A DNA stretch of 47,237 bases, taken from positions 1 through 47,237 of the forward strand of contig SUXD01000019.1 in the NCBI GenBank assembly GCA_015061145.1, read 5' to 3'. The DNA is from Bacteroidales bacterium (GTDB lineage Bacteria > Bacteroidota > Bacteroidia > Bacteroidales > Paludibacteraceae). This document shows, in pieces, positions 33,045-41,497 of this stretch. Each line of letters begins with the position of its first letter. Position 1 is the first letter of the stretch. Made by a program: the position numbers and the translations under genes. The notes under the pieces were generated by a model. The model saw only the letters and a list, made by a program, of their open reading frames with translations, searched no databases and was not told the DNA's origin.

Positions 33045-34291
33045 TGACCGAGCAAGAACATAACAATGTACAATGGAGGAAGGTGAAGCTGGGGGATTGT
33101 TGCAGTATTAATCCCAAAACAGACATTTCCAAAGTTCAAAATGATGATATTGTTTCATTTGTTAAAATGGAAGATGTTAGTAATGATGGATTTATAACTT
33201 CTTTCTCTGAAAGGCCTTATAAATCATTACAGAAAAAAGGTTTTACAATATTTCAAAATGACGATGTGATTTTTGCCAAAATTACACCTTGTATGGAAAA
33301 TGGCAAAGGAGCTCTTGTGAGAAATATGAAATCAAAAATCTGTTTGGGCAGTACTGAATTTCACGTATTAAGAGCTTGCGCTAATGTTTCCATTGATTTC
33401 ATATATCAACTAACTATTTCAAAGCGATTTAGGCAAAGAGCCGAAATGCAAATGACTGGGTCGGCTGGTCAACAAAGGGTACCAACGGCTTTCCTTGAAG
33501 ATTGCTTAATTTCTATTCCTTTCAAAAACAACAAGCCCGACCTTTCCGCCCAGCGCCGCATAGCCGCCATACTCGCTTCTGCCGACAAGGTGATAGTCGC
33601 CACGCAGAAAATCATAGCCAAATACAAGCAGATAAAGCAGGGAATGATGGAAGACTTGCTCAATGAACAATGTTCAATGAACAATGTACAATGGAGGAAG
33701 GTGAGGTTAGGGGAAGTGTGTGCTGTTAATCCTAAAACGGACACGACAAAAGTACTTGATGATGATTTTGTTACATTTGTTAGAATGGAAGACGTTAGTA
33801 ATGATGGACTTATTGCTTCATTCTCTGAAAGACCTTATAAATCATTGCAGAAAAAAGGTTTTACAATATTCCAAAATGACGATGTGATTTTTGCAAAAAT
33901 TACGCCTTGTATGGAAAATGGTAAAGGGGCTCTTGTGAGAAATATGAAATCCAAAATTTGTATGGGTAGTACTGAATTTCACGTATTAAGAGCTTGCGAT
34001 AATGTTTCCATTGATTTCATATACCAATTAACCATTTCAAAGCAATTCAGACAAAGAGCCGAAATGCAAATGACTGGGTCGGCTGGTCAACAAAGGGTGC
34101 CAACGGCATTTCTTGAAGATTACCTGATTTCAATTCCTTTCAAAAACGACAAGCCCGACCTTACCGAGCAGCGTCGTATTGCCGCCATACTTTCGGGCAT
34201 AGATGCAAAAATAGCGGCGGAGGAAAAAGTGCTGGAGAAATACGAAAAGGTGAAGAAGGGGTTGATGGAGAGGTTGTTAAATGAACAATGA
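33041..34291 (+). CDS. hsdS: Type I restriction specificity subunit HsdS with two nearly identical halves
   Basis: Determines the DNA target of the type I enzyme. The 416-residue protein has two target-recognition domains, each followed by a helical spacer (QRRIAAILASADKVIVATQK; QRRIAAILSGIDAKIAAEEK). Over 135 aligned residues I count 11 differences between the two domains, so both halves should read the same sequence in opposite orientation. A perfect 25-nt direct repeat starts at 33062 and at 33680, marking the joint of the duplication. The linker LLNEQCSMNN is encoded by the same heptamer-like sequence that lies between genes of this locus. The start overlaps the DUF1016 stop. AT-rich codon use differs from hsdM and hsdR. 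Confidence 0.92.
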   Translation: MMTEQEHNNVQWRKVKLGDCCSINPKTDISKVQNDDIVSFVKMEDVSNDGFITSFSERPYKSLQKKGFTIFQNDDVIFAKITPCMENGKGALVRNMKSKICLGSTEFHVLRACANVSIDFIYQLTISKRFRQRAEMQMTGSAGQQRVPTAFLEDCLISIPFKNNKPDLSAQRRIAAILASADKVIVATQKIIAKYKQIKQGMMEDLLNEQCSMNNVQWRKVRLGEVCAVNPKTDTTKVLDDDFVTFVRMEDVSNDGLIASFSERPYKSLQKKGFTIFQNDDVIFAKITPCMENGKGALVRNMKSKICMGSTEFHVLRACDNVSIDFIYQLTISKQFRQRAEMQMTGSAGQQRVPTAFLEDYLISIPFKNDKPDLTEQRRIAAILSGIDAKIAAEEKVLEKYEKVKKGLMERLLNEQ

Positions 34292-34317
34292 ACAATGTAT
34301 AATGAACAATTTGAAAT

Positions 34318-34677
34318 ATGAAAAATAGCGATGAAAACATAATATTGGTAAAAAGCAAGACATTTGCTTTGAGAATCATTAAGTTGTACAAATATTTGTG
34401 CGACGACAAGAAAGAATTTGTTTTGTCAAAGCAGGTGCTTCGAAGTGGTACAAGCATTGGTGCAAATGTCAAAGAGGGCTCGTTGGCACAATCGAAAGCC
34501 GATTTCGCTGCCAAGCTATCTATCGCACTCAAAGAGGCAGGAGAAACAGAGTATTGGCTTGAACTATTACACGAAAGCGACTACATTGAAGAGAATGCTT
34601 TCACCAGCATTTATACAGACAATAAGGAACTGATAAAAATCCTTACAAGCATCCTAAAAACCACCCGAAACCAATAA
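34318..34677 (+). CDS. Four-helix-bundle protein (23S rRNA intervening-sequence type)
   Basis: A 119-residue all-helical protein of the family first noticed in 23S rRNA intervening sequences. Typical text includes FALRIIKLYKYLCDDKKEFVLSKQVLRSGTSIGANVKEG and FAAKLSIALKEAGETEYWLELL. Members form pentameric bundles; their role is unclear. They are often found inserted in variable regions of Bacteroidota genomes. Here it lies between hsdS and the AlbA_2 gene, flanked by heptamer repeats on both sides, so it looks like an independent insertion in the locus. Confidence 0.9.
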   Translation: MKNSDENIILVKSKTFALRIIKLYKYLCDDKKEFVLSKQVLRSGTSIGANVKEGSLAQSKADFAAKLSIALKEAGETEYWLELLHESDYIEENAFTSIYTDNKELIKILTSILKTTRNQ

Positions 34678-34708
34678 TTGTAAATTGTAAATTGTAAATT
34701 GTAAATTG
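34676..34708 (+). repeat. Heptamer array AATTGTA, four units plus part
   Basis: Four exact copies of AATTGTA and a partial fifth end 3 nt before the ATG of the hsdR fragment. A matching array stands before the intact hsdR at 36546. Confidence 0.85.
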
Positions 34709-34711
34709 ATT

Positions 34712-34789
34712 ATGTCCGAATACACCAACGTTGAGCACCCCTTTCTCGAAAAATTCATTTCATCTGAAAAGTGTATTTTTGCAAATTGA
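34712..34789 (+). pseudogene. 5' fragment of hsdR
   Basis: ATG at 34712 reads MSEYTNVEHPFLEK, the same as the N-terminus of HsdR at 36575, then diverges and stops after 25 codons. The heptamer array just upstream is also shared. It marks the point where the AlbA_2 gene now separates hsdS from hsdR. Confidence 0.85.
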
Positions 34790-34801
34790 AAGAAGAGAAT
34801 A

Positions 34802-34834
34802 AATTGTTAATTGTTAATTGTTAATTGTTAATTG
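34802..34834 (+). repeat. Heptamer array AATTGTT, four units plus part
   Basis: Four exact AATTGTT units and a partial unit that ends 3 nt before ATG 34838 of the AlbA_2 gene. A change of one unit would alter the 5' untranslated region. Confidence 0.85.
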
Positions 34835-34837
34835 CTT

Positions 34838-36439
34838 ATGGCATTACCCATCAACATAGAGGACCTTTTGAAAAAGAACAGAATTGAATCCGACAGAATC
34901 GAGTTCAAGAAAGGATGGAATCCGACAACCATCTATCATTCCGTGTGCGCTTTTGCCAATGATATCGATAATATTGGAGGAGGTTACATCATTATAGGTG
35001 TTGAAGAGGAAAACGGCATCGCGAAACGCCCCGTGTGTGGTATTCCTGAAAATTCTTTGGACAAAATACAAAGGGAAATCCATCAATTCAATCAACTGAT
35101 TGAACCATTCTATGCCCCACGTTTGTCGATAGAGGATATTGACGAAAAAAAGATACTTGTTCTTTGGGTGCCATCGGGCAACAATAGACCTTACACCGTT
35201 CCGTCGGATGTGAATGCCAAACAGAAGAAGCCTGTCTTTTATATCCGATACGGTTCTTCGTCAATCGAGGCAAAAGGTGAGTTTCTTGATCAGTTGCGCG
35301 ATATGGCTAATCGCGTTCCTTTCGACGATCGTGGCAACGAAAACTTGACTTTGGACGACATTTCCCCATTGTTGCTAAAAGACTATCTTAATAAAGTGGG
35401 AAGTCGGCTTGCTTCGAGCGATTTCACAAAAAAACTCGATACTATTTTGGAGCAGATGGACCTGCTTGACGGTCCAACCGAAAAACGGCAGATAAAAAAT
35501 GTGGCCGCTATGATGTTCTCGGAGAATCCTTCCAAGTTTTTCAAACAGACTCAGGTTGAAATCGTTATGTTCCCCGAAGGTCGGGAAAACAATCCAGACA
35601 ACATTATCGAAATACCGCCAATTGTAGGAACCGTCCCCAAAATGATAGCAGAATCGCTCAGCTATCTTCGCACCAATGTTATCAAAGAGCGCATTTTGAA
35701 GCCTGCGGACACAGAAAGATCAAAAAAATATTTCAACTATCCTTTTCAAGCATTGGAAGAAGCTGTGGTGAACGCCCTTTACCACCGCAACTACCAAGAA
35801 CGTGAACCTGTTGAAATCACCGTCGAACCCGACCGAATAAGCATTTTGAGTTATTCAGGACCAGATAGGTCTATCAGCCTTCAGGCCATCAAAGAAGCCA
35901 AATCACTGCGCTCGCGCCGATATCGCAATCGTCGATTGGGTGAATTCCTAAAAGAACTGGATTTGACAGAAGGTCGTGCAACTGGCATCCCGACCATTCA
36001 AAAAGCGTTGGCAGACAACGGCTCGCCCAAGGCAACCATTGAAACCGATGAAGGAAGAACCTTTTTCCTGATGGACATTCCCTGCCACCCTGATTTTGTC
36101 GGAGATGTCCAAGTTAATGTCCAAGTTGACATTCAGGAACTTACAGATATTGAGCAGGTTATAAAAAAAATGTCCAAGTTATGTCCAAGTTATGTCCAAG
36201 TTATGTCCAAGTCGGATATTGAAAAATTGGCTCTTTGTCTTTTGAAGAGCGCAAAAGAGATTTCAGGGCGTGATATGCTTGACGGTATTGATACTACATC
36301 GTATAAGCAAAGGAAACGAAAGTATTTGGATAAATTGTTGGAGATGAAATTATTAAAAATGACAAAGCCAGATAAGCCAACAGCAAGAAACCAACGATAC
36401 ATCTGCACGGATTTGGGCTGGCAAATAATTAAGAAATAA
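34838..36439 (+). CDS. AlbA_2 / RecG-like HATPase_c_4 domain protein
   Basis: A 533-residue predicted DNA-binding regulator. The N-terminal AlbA_2 domain has ESDRIEFKKGWNP, then GGGYIIIGVEEENG and a GxxxxRPYxxP-like segment (NNRPYTVPSD). The middle carries an ATPase-like part (PFQALEEAVVNALYHRNY and RRYRNRRLGEFLKELDLTEGRATGIPTI). The C-terminus is a winged helix. Between them runs a variable linker encoded by repeats (VQVNVQVD; then CPSYVQVMSKS). These proteins are common near restriction loci. ATG 34838 is used; TTG 34832 is less likely. The gene lies between an hsdR fragment and intact hsdR. Confidence 0.87.
   Translation: MALPINIEDLLKKNRIESDRIEFKKGWNPTTIYHSVCAFANDIDNIGGGYIIIGVEEENGIAKRPVCGIPENSLDKIQREIHQFNQLIEPFYAPRLSIEDIDEKKILVLWVPSGNNRPYTVPSDVNAKQKKPVFYIRYGSSSIEAKGEFLDQLRDMANRVPFDDRGNENLTLDDISPLLLKDYLNKVGSRLASSDFTKKLDTILEQMDLLDGPTEKRQIKNVAAMMFSENPSKFFKQTQVEIVMFPEGRENNPDNIIEIPPIVGTVPKMIAESLSYLRTNVIKERILKPADTERSKKYFNYPFQALEEAVVNALYHRNYQEREPVEITVEPDRISILSYSGPDRSISLQAIKEAKSLRSRRYRNRRLGEFLKELDLTEGRATGIPTIQKALADNGSPKATIETDEGRTFFLMDIPCHPDFVGDVQVNVQVDIQELTDIEQVIKKMSKLCPSYVQVMSKSDIEKLALCLLKSAKEISGRDMLDGIDTTSYKQRKRKYLDKLLEMKLLKMTKPDKPTARNQRYICTDLGWQIIKK
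36171..36212 (+). repeat. 11-nt tandem repeat in the AlbA_2 gene
   Basis: Three copies of TGTCCAAGTTA and a partial fourth, in coding sequence. The unit length is not a multiple of three, so gain or loss of one unit shifts the frame. Two 12-nt versions lie just upstream at about 36105-36128. Confidence 0.8.
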
Positions 36440-36574
36440 TGCTGTCAATAAGAATGTCCAAGTCATGTCCAAGTCGAATTTGCAGATATTGAGACGATTA
36501 TAAGAAAAATGTCCAAGTCGATGTCCAAGTTAGCACATACAAAATAATTGTTCATTGTAAATTGTAAATTGATT
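36440..36574 (+). repeat. Duplicated tail of the AlbA_2 coding sequence before hsdR
   Basis: After the AlbA_2 stop come further TGTCCAAGTC units (36455 on). A segment at 36481-36519 resembles coding sequence at 36142-36180 (CAGATATTGAG, then a TTATAA block and TGTCCAAGT). Heptamers (36546-36571) then lead into the hsdR ATG. No gene is present. Confidence 0.65.
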
Positions 36575-39500
36575 ATGTCCGAATACACCAACGTAGAACA
36601 CCCTTTTCTCGAAAAACTGCGCGAGATTGGCTGGCAAGTGATAGACAAAGGTAGCGGCGGCATTCCGCAGGACCCTGCCGAGAGTATGCGCACGTCGTTC
36701 AGCGAGGTGGTGCTCAAAGATGAGTTCTTCAAGAAGTTGGGCGAACTCAACCCGTGGATAACCGCGGAGCAAAAGGAATACTGCTACCGCAAAATCACCG
36801 ACATCGACAAACCGCTGACCGATGCCAACCGCGAGATTCACAATATGCTGCTCGAAGGCATCCATCTGCTCACCAAGAATGAGCAGACGGGCGAAGAAAA
36901 CCCAACAGCCAAAATCATAAACTTCGACAATTACAAGAAAAACTCTTTCATAGCCATCAACCAGTTCCGAGTCGATACCCACAATACCAAACCCTTCATC
37001 ATTCCTGATATTGTATGCTTTGTGAACGGTCTGCCGCTGGTGGTGATTGAGTGCAAAGACGAGAATGTGTCGGAACCGATGAGCGAGGCCTACGACCAGA
37101 TAAAACGTTACGCCAACCAGCGCGTTATCGACGACCCATTTGCCGACGGCATATCGGAAGGTTGCGAGCGGCTGTTCCATACCAACTTGTTCAGCGTCAT
37201 CACCCGTGGCGTTGAGGCGCGTTGCGGCACCATCTCGGCCGATTTCGATTTTTATCTCAACTGGAAGGACATCTTTCCCGAGGAGTACGCCGAAGGCACC
37301 AACATCAATCCCGCCGAGCGTCAGGAAATCCTTATCAAGGGAATGTTCAACCACGAGATTCTGATTGACATCTACCGCAACTTCACGCTCTTTATGCAGA
37401 AAGGCGACAACACGGTGAAAATCATCTGCCGCTATCAGCAATACCGCGCTGTGGGCAAAATGATTCGCCGACTGCAGAGCGGTACCGACTGGCGCAGCCG
37501 AAGCGGCGTTATCTGGCACACGCAGGGCAGCGGCAAGTCGCTCACAATGGTGTTTCTGGTCAAGAAGATGCGCCGCATTGCCGACCTTCGCGACTACCGC
37601 ATACTGATGGTGGTTGACCGCCACGACTTGGAAGACCAGTTGGCCGAGACCGCCGAATATACAGGCGAGTTGCGCCACGACCCGCATACGAAGAAGGTTC
37701 AGAACATTGTGGAGAACCGCCAGGCGCTGGTGAAACTCGAAGGCGACACCGCCGACCTTAACTTGGTGATGATTCACAAGTTCGGCGAAAACAAGGAGTA
37801 CTCGCTCGAATCGCTGATAAATGCAGGCATTGTGCCGCAATACGAGTCGTTCCCCGTCATCAACGAAAGCCCGAAGATTCTGGTGCTGATAGACGAGGCG
37901 CACCGCAGTCAGGGCGGCGAGATGGGCGACAACCTTTTCCAGGCCTTTCCAAATGCGGCACGCATCGGATTCACGGGCACGCCGCTCATTACGCCGCGCC
38001 ATAAGGCAACCACCTGCGAGCGTTTCGGTCAGCAAGCGGGAGTTTTCATCGATACATACAAGATGAACGACTCGGTGCGCGACAATGCCACCGTCGATAT
38101 TAAATACATTGGTCGCAAAAGCGACGACAGCATACCGTTCAAAGACGAGTTCGATGCCGAATTTGAACGCACATTCGCCAACCGCTCGCAAGAGGAGCGC
38201 ATTGAGATTCAGAAACGTTACGGCACAATGATTGCCTACCTTGAGAGTGCCGACAGAGTGATGAAAAACGCCCGCGATATGCTTGCGCATTACGTTTCGG
38301 AAATCCTTCCAAACGGATTCAAAGCGCAAGTGGTGGCATCGTCAATTATGGCGGCAGTGCGTTACAAAATCGCTCTCGAAAAGTTGATTCCTGAATTTAT
38401 TGCGACAGAAGAACAAAAGTCGGATGACGTACGCGACGATGTGATGCTGCAACGCCTGCGTATGCTGAAGGTGCGGGCTGTAGTGTCGAGTGCGGGCAAC
38501 AACGAGGCCGCCATCATCCGCACCGCCCGAGTAGAAGCCGACACCGACGATGCCATCACCAACTTCAAAAAGGATTTCGATGCAGAGAATCCGCTTTCGG
38601 GCATTGGCATTCTTTGTGTCTGCGACCGTCTTCTTACGGGTTTCGATGCGCCAATTGAGCAGGTGATGTATCTCGACAAAAACCTGTCGGAGCACAACCT
38701 GATGCAGGCCATCACCCGCGTAAACCGTACCAAGAAGAACAAAAAGCACGGCATTGTGGTCGATTACTTCGGCGTCACCAAAAACCTGCACAAGGCTCTG
38801 GGCATCTACAATGCCGACGAAGAGAAAGCGGCGAAAGAAGATTTGGCAGAGTTCGAAACCTATTTTTCCGCCATCGAAAAAGAGATTCCCGAGTTGGAGA
38901 TGCGTTACAACAAGATTGTTCAGCGGTTCGAGAACGAGGGCATTGCCGACATCAACGATTTTCTTGAGCAACGCACAAGCAGGGAGCGAGAAAAGGAACT
39001 TTGTGAAAAGATTGTGGAAGTGGCCGAAAGCATCAAATTCCGTTCGGAGTTGGATGCCTTGTTCCGTCTGTTCTTCGACATCTTCGATCTGCTGTTCAAC
39101 GAGCCTGAAACGCGCAGCCGCTATTATGTCCCCGCCAAACGAATGGCCTACATTGTGGCACTCATACGTTGGCACTACAAAGATGAGACGCTCGATTTGA
39201 AATGGGCGAGCGAGAAAGTGCGCCGCCTGCTCGACAAATACCTGAAATCAGATGGTGTGCGCGAGACTGTTCCCGAAGTGGACATCTTGTCGGATGATTT
39301 CCCAAAGATTGTTAGCAATATGTACGGCAATCCGCAGACTGTTGCTTCGGCTATGGAGCATCAAATCCGCGACCGTATCATTATCAAATTGGGCGAAGGA
39401 CGGAACACCGCACTTTATCAGAAGTTCAAAGACCGAATGGAAAACATTCTCACCACATACGCTGGCAACTGGTCGGAGATGATAAGCGAATTGGAGCGTC

Positions 39501-39844
39501 TGCGTCAGGAATTGGCAAATCCGAAACCTGCTGTGGTATCGGAAGAAAAGGAGCCATTCTACGACAAACTCTGCCAATGCGCAGGCGTGGATTTTGAGGA
39601 GCGCCACGACAATATCATCGCTATCACCGACAATGTGATGGTTTTTATTCTGAAAGCCATCACCATCCCGAACATCTGGACAAAACCAACCGATGTTGAA
39701 AAACTGCGAGGAAATATTGGCACAGCATTGCGTTTCTCGGGCATTCAGCAACTGAAAGAAAACAGCGAATCCATTGTTACTGAGTTGATTAAGTTAGCTA
39801 AAAGCAACGAAAGCGTGCTGAGGAAATGTACAATTAACAATTAA
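36575..39844 (+). CDS. hsdR: Type I restriction enzyme endonuclease subunit HsdR
   Basis: ATP-dependent translocase and nuclease of the type I complex. The N-terminal endonuclease domain has IPDIVCFVNGLPLVVIECKDE (PD ... ExK). The helicase part has Walker A GSGKSLTMVFLVKK, Walker B ILVLIDEAHRSQGG and motif III-like ARIGFTGTPL. Motif VI is MQAITRVNRTKK. A helical C-terminal region binds HsdM/HsdS. The length of 1,089 residues is normal. ATG 36575 is chosen: MSEYTNVEHP is shared with the 5' fragment at 34712, and the frame upstream runs through repeats. DUF4268 follows after 20 nt. Confidence 0.96.
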   Translation: MSEYTNVEHPFLEKLREIGWQVIDKGSGGIPQDPAESMRTSFSEVVLKDEFFKKLGELNPWITAEQKEYCYRKITDIDKPLTDANREIHNMLLEGIHLLTKNEQTGEENPTAKIINFDNYKKNSFIAINQFRVDTHNTKPFIIPDIVCFVNGLPLVVIECKDENVSEPMSEAYDQIKRYANQRVIDDPFADGISEGCERLFHTNLFSVITRGVEARCGTISADFDFYLNWKDIFPEEYAEGTNINPAERQEILIKGMFNHEILIDIYRNFTLFMQKGDNTVKIICRYQQYRAVGKMIRRLQSGTDWRSRSGVIWHTQGSGKSLTMVFLVKKMRRIADLRDYRILMVVDRHDLEDQLAETAEYTGELRHDPHTKKVQNIVENRQALVKLEGDTADLNLVMIHKFGENKEYSLESLINAGIVPQYESFPVINESPKILVLIDEAHRSQGGEMGDNLFQAFPNAARIGFTGTPLITPRHKATTCERFGQQAGVFIDTYKMNDSVRDNATVDIKYIGRKSDDSIPFKDEFDAEFERTFANRSQEERIEIQKRYGTMIAYLESADRVMKNARDMLAHYVSEILPNGFKAQVVASSIMAAVRYKIALEKLIPEFIATEEQKSDDVRDDVMLQRLRMLKVRAVVSSAGNNEAAIIRTARVEADTDDAITNFKKDFDAENPLSGIGILCVCDRLLTGFDAPIEQVMYLDKNLSEHNLMQAITRVNRTKKNKKHGIVVDYFGVTKNLHKALGIYNADEEKAAKEDLAEFETYFSAIEKEIPELEMRYNKIVQRFENEGIADINDFLEQRTSREREKELCEKIVEVAESIKFRSELDALFRLFFDIFDLLFNEPETRSRYYVPAKRMAYIVALIRWHYKDETLDLKWASEKVRRLLDKYLKSDGVRETVPEVDILSDDFPKIVSNMYGNPQTVASAMEHQIRDRIIIKLGEGRNTALYQKFKDRMENILTTYAGNWSEMISELERLRQELANPKPAVVSEEKEPFYDKLCQCAGVDFEERHDNIIAITDNVMVFILKAITIPNIWTKPTDVEKLRGNIGTALRFSGIQQLKENSESIVTELIKLAKSNESVLRKCTINN

Positions 39845-39864
39845 TAATGAACAATTTTTTTCAT

Positions 39865-40791
39865 ATGGAATTAGGCAAATTAGAAGAAATTGACATCAGA
39901 AAAGTTTGGGCACACGAACAATATGATTTTTCTGATTGGTTATCAAAAGAAGATAATATTCAGCAATTAGGAAACACATTAAATCTTTCCTTAACGGATG
40001 TTGAGACTGAAAAATTTGTTGGGAGTTATAGATGTGACATTATTTGTAAAGATGAAATAACAGGGAAAAATGTCCTTATAGAAAACCAATTGGAACCGAC
40101 TAACCACGACCATTTAGGTAAAATTATCACATACGCTTCTGGATTGGATGCTTCTGTAATAATTTGGATAGTGGAATCAGCAAAAGAAGAACATTCAAGT
40201 GCAATAGAATGGCTAAACAAGCATACAGATGATGATGTTTCTTTCTTCCTTATTGAGGTTCACGCATATACCATTGAAGGATCAAAACCTGCGCCTTATT
40301 TCAAAATAATCCAACAGCCCAATGATTTTGTCAAACAAGTTAAAAACATTACTAAAAACGCAGAATTGAATGATTCTCAAAACAGTCGTTTAGAGTTTTG
40401 GAATAGGTTTAATGATGTATTAGAAAAGAATGGGAAACCATTCAATAAGCGAAAAGCAACAACAGACCATTGGTATTCTGTTGCCGTTGGTTCTTCGCAA
40501 TGTCATATTTCCATTGATTTGGTTAACCGCGAACACAAAATACGAATTTCAATGTGGATTCCTGACAACAAGAGTCTGTATGACACTTTCTATTCGAACA
40601 AAGATTCAATTGAAAAAGAGATTGGTCATTCCATAAACTGGGATAAACTTGACGATAAAAAAGCTGCTTATGCTTATACATTTATAGAGGGTTTGGACTT
40701 TAACAAACAAGACAATTATGATGCATTGATGAATAGCGTAATAAATGAAGTATTGCTGTTTAGAAAAGCGTTCAAACCATACATTGCATGA
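39865..40791 (+). CDS. DUF4268 domain PD-(D/E)XK nuclease-like protein
   Basis: A 308-residue protein. The N-terminal half resembles a nuclease core: SYRCDIICKDEITGKNVLIENQLEPTNHDHLGKIITYA supplies Asp and E-N-Q in place of ExK. The C-terminal half (RLEFWNRFNDVLEKNGKPFN and VNREHKIRISMWIP) matches the DUF4268 domain. ATG 39865 (MELGKLEEIDIRKVW) is preferred over ATG 39847, which is part of a heptamer repeat. The gene is AT-rich, unlike hsdR, so it was probably acquired separately. It overlaps the protease gene by 4 nt. Confidence 0.85.
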   Translation: MELGKLEEIDIRKVWAHEQYDFSDWLSKEDNIQQLGNTLNLSLTDVETEKFVGSYRCDIICKDEITGKNVLIENQLEPTNHDHLGKIITYASGLDASVIIWIVESAKEEHSSAIEWLNKHTDDDVSFFLIEVHAYTIEGSKPAPYFKIIQQPNDFVKQVKNITKNAELNDSQNSRLEFWNRFNDVLEKNGKPFNKRKATTDHWYSVAVGSSQCHISIDLVNREHKIRISMWIPDNKSLYDTFYSNKDSIEKEIGHSINWDKLDDKKAAYAYTFIEGLDFNKQDNYDALMNSVINEVLLFRKAFKPYIA

Positions 40792-41477
40792 AAATAGGGG
40801 ACTTGGAAATAGAAATCAAACGCTCAAAGCGGCGAAAAACCATCACTGTCAACATTGAGCGTGACGGATCAGTGAATGCGGTGGCGCCAACCGACTGCGA
40901 TGATGAGACCATACGCAAGGAACTCGAAGCCCGCGAATATCTGATTTGCAAGCACGTGGCTCACCGTAAGGCCGTAAACAAGGCGTACATCAACCGTAAT
41001 TTTGTCAACGGACAGGCATTCCTTTTTATGGGGAAATCGTATAATCTGCTTATTTCCGAAACCGCCAGAAAATCGCTTGAAATAGTTGATGACAAATTCG
41101 TTTTGAACGAGAGATGTCTGCCTAAAGCAAAAGAAACATTCATCAAGTTTTACAAGAAACAAGGTCTGCCCTATTTGCAGGAACGAATTGCCCATTTTTC
41201 AAAATTAGTCGGCCGCACACCCACATCTGTCCGTCTCATTGAATTAGGCGGGCATTGGGCATCGTGTACCCCGCAACACACCATCAATTTCCATTGGAAA
41301 TGCATCATGGCGAAACCAGAAATTATTGATTATCTGATAGTTCACGAACTCACTCATTTAAAATATCCGCAGCATACCCGTCAATTCTGGGATTCTGTTT
41401 TTTCGGTAATGCCGAACTATAAAGAATGTGAGGATTGGTTGCACGATTATGGGGTGACACTGAATTTATGTCAATAA
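40788..41477 (+). CDS. YgjP-like (DUF45) metallopeptidase
   Basis: A 229-residue zinc-peptidase-like protein. The C-terminal motif VHELTHLKYPQHTRQFW gives HExxH and a third His, as in the YgjP/SprT-like group. The RLIELGGHWASCTPQHTINFHW stretch upstream is typical of the family (RWGSCS-like). These genes often lie next to hsdR in type I restriction loci, which suggests turnover of the restriction subunit, but that role is inference. It overlaps DUF4268 by 4 nt and ends the locus, convergent with the NUDIX gene 20 nt away; no hairpin terminator is visible in the gap. Confidence 0.9.
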   Translation: MKIGDLEIEIKRSKRRKTITVNIERDGSVNAVAPTDCDDETIRKELEAREYLICKHVAHRKAVNKAYINRNFVNGQAFLFMGKSYNLLISETARKSLEIVDDKFVLNERCLPKAKETFIKFYKKQGLPYLQERIAHFSKLVGRTPTSVRLIELGGHWASCTPQHTINFHWKCIMAKPEIIDYLIVHELTHLKYPQHTRQFWDSVFSVMPNYKECEDWLHDYGVTLNLCQ

Positions 41478-41497
41478 CTCTTTTATTCCATTTACCC

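Noticed and set aside
34676-34834. Heptamer arrays considered as a CRISPR
   Set aside because: The units are 7 nt, contiguous and without spacers; no cas genes are present.
36530-38329. A 599-codon open frame on the minus strand
   Set aside because: It is the antisense of hsdR, whose motifs are all on the plus strand. The predicted protein has no recognisable motif and biased composition.
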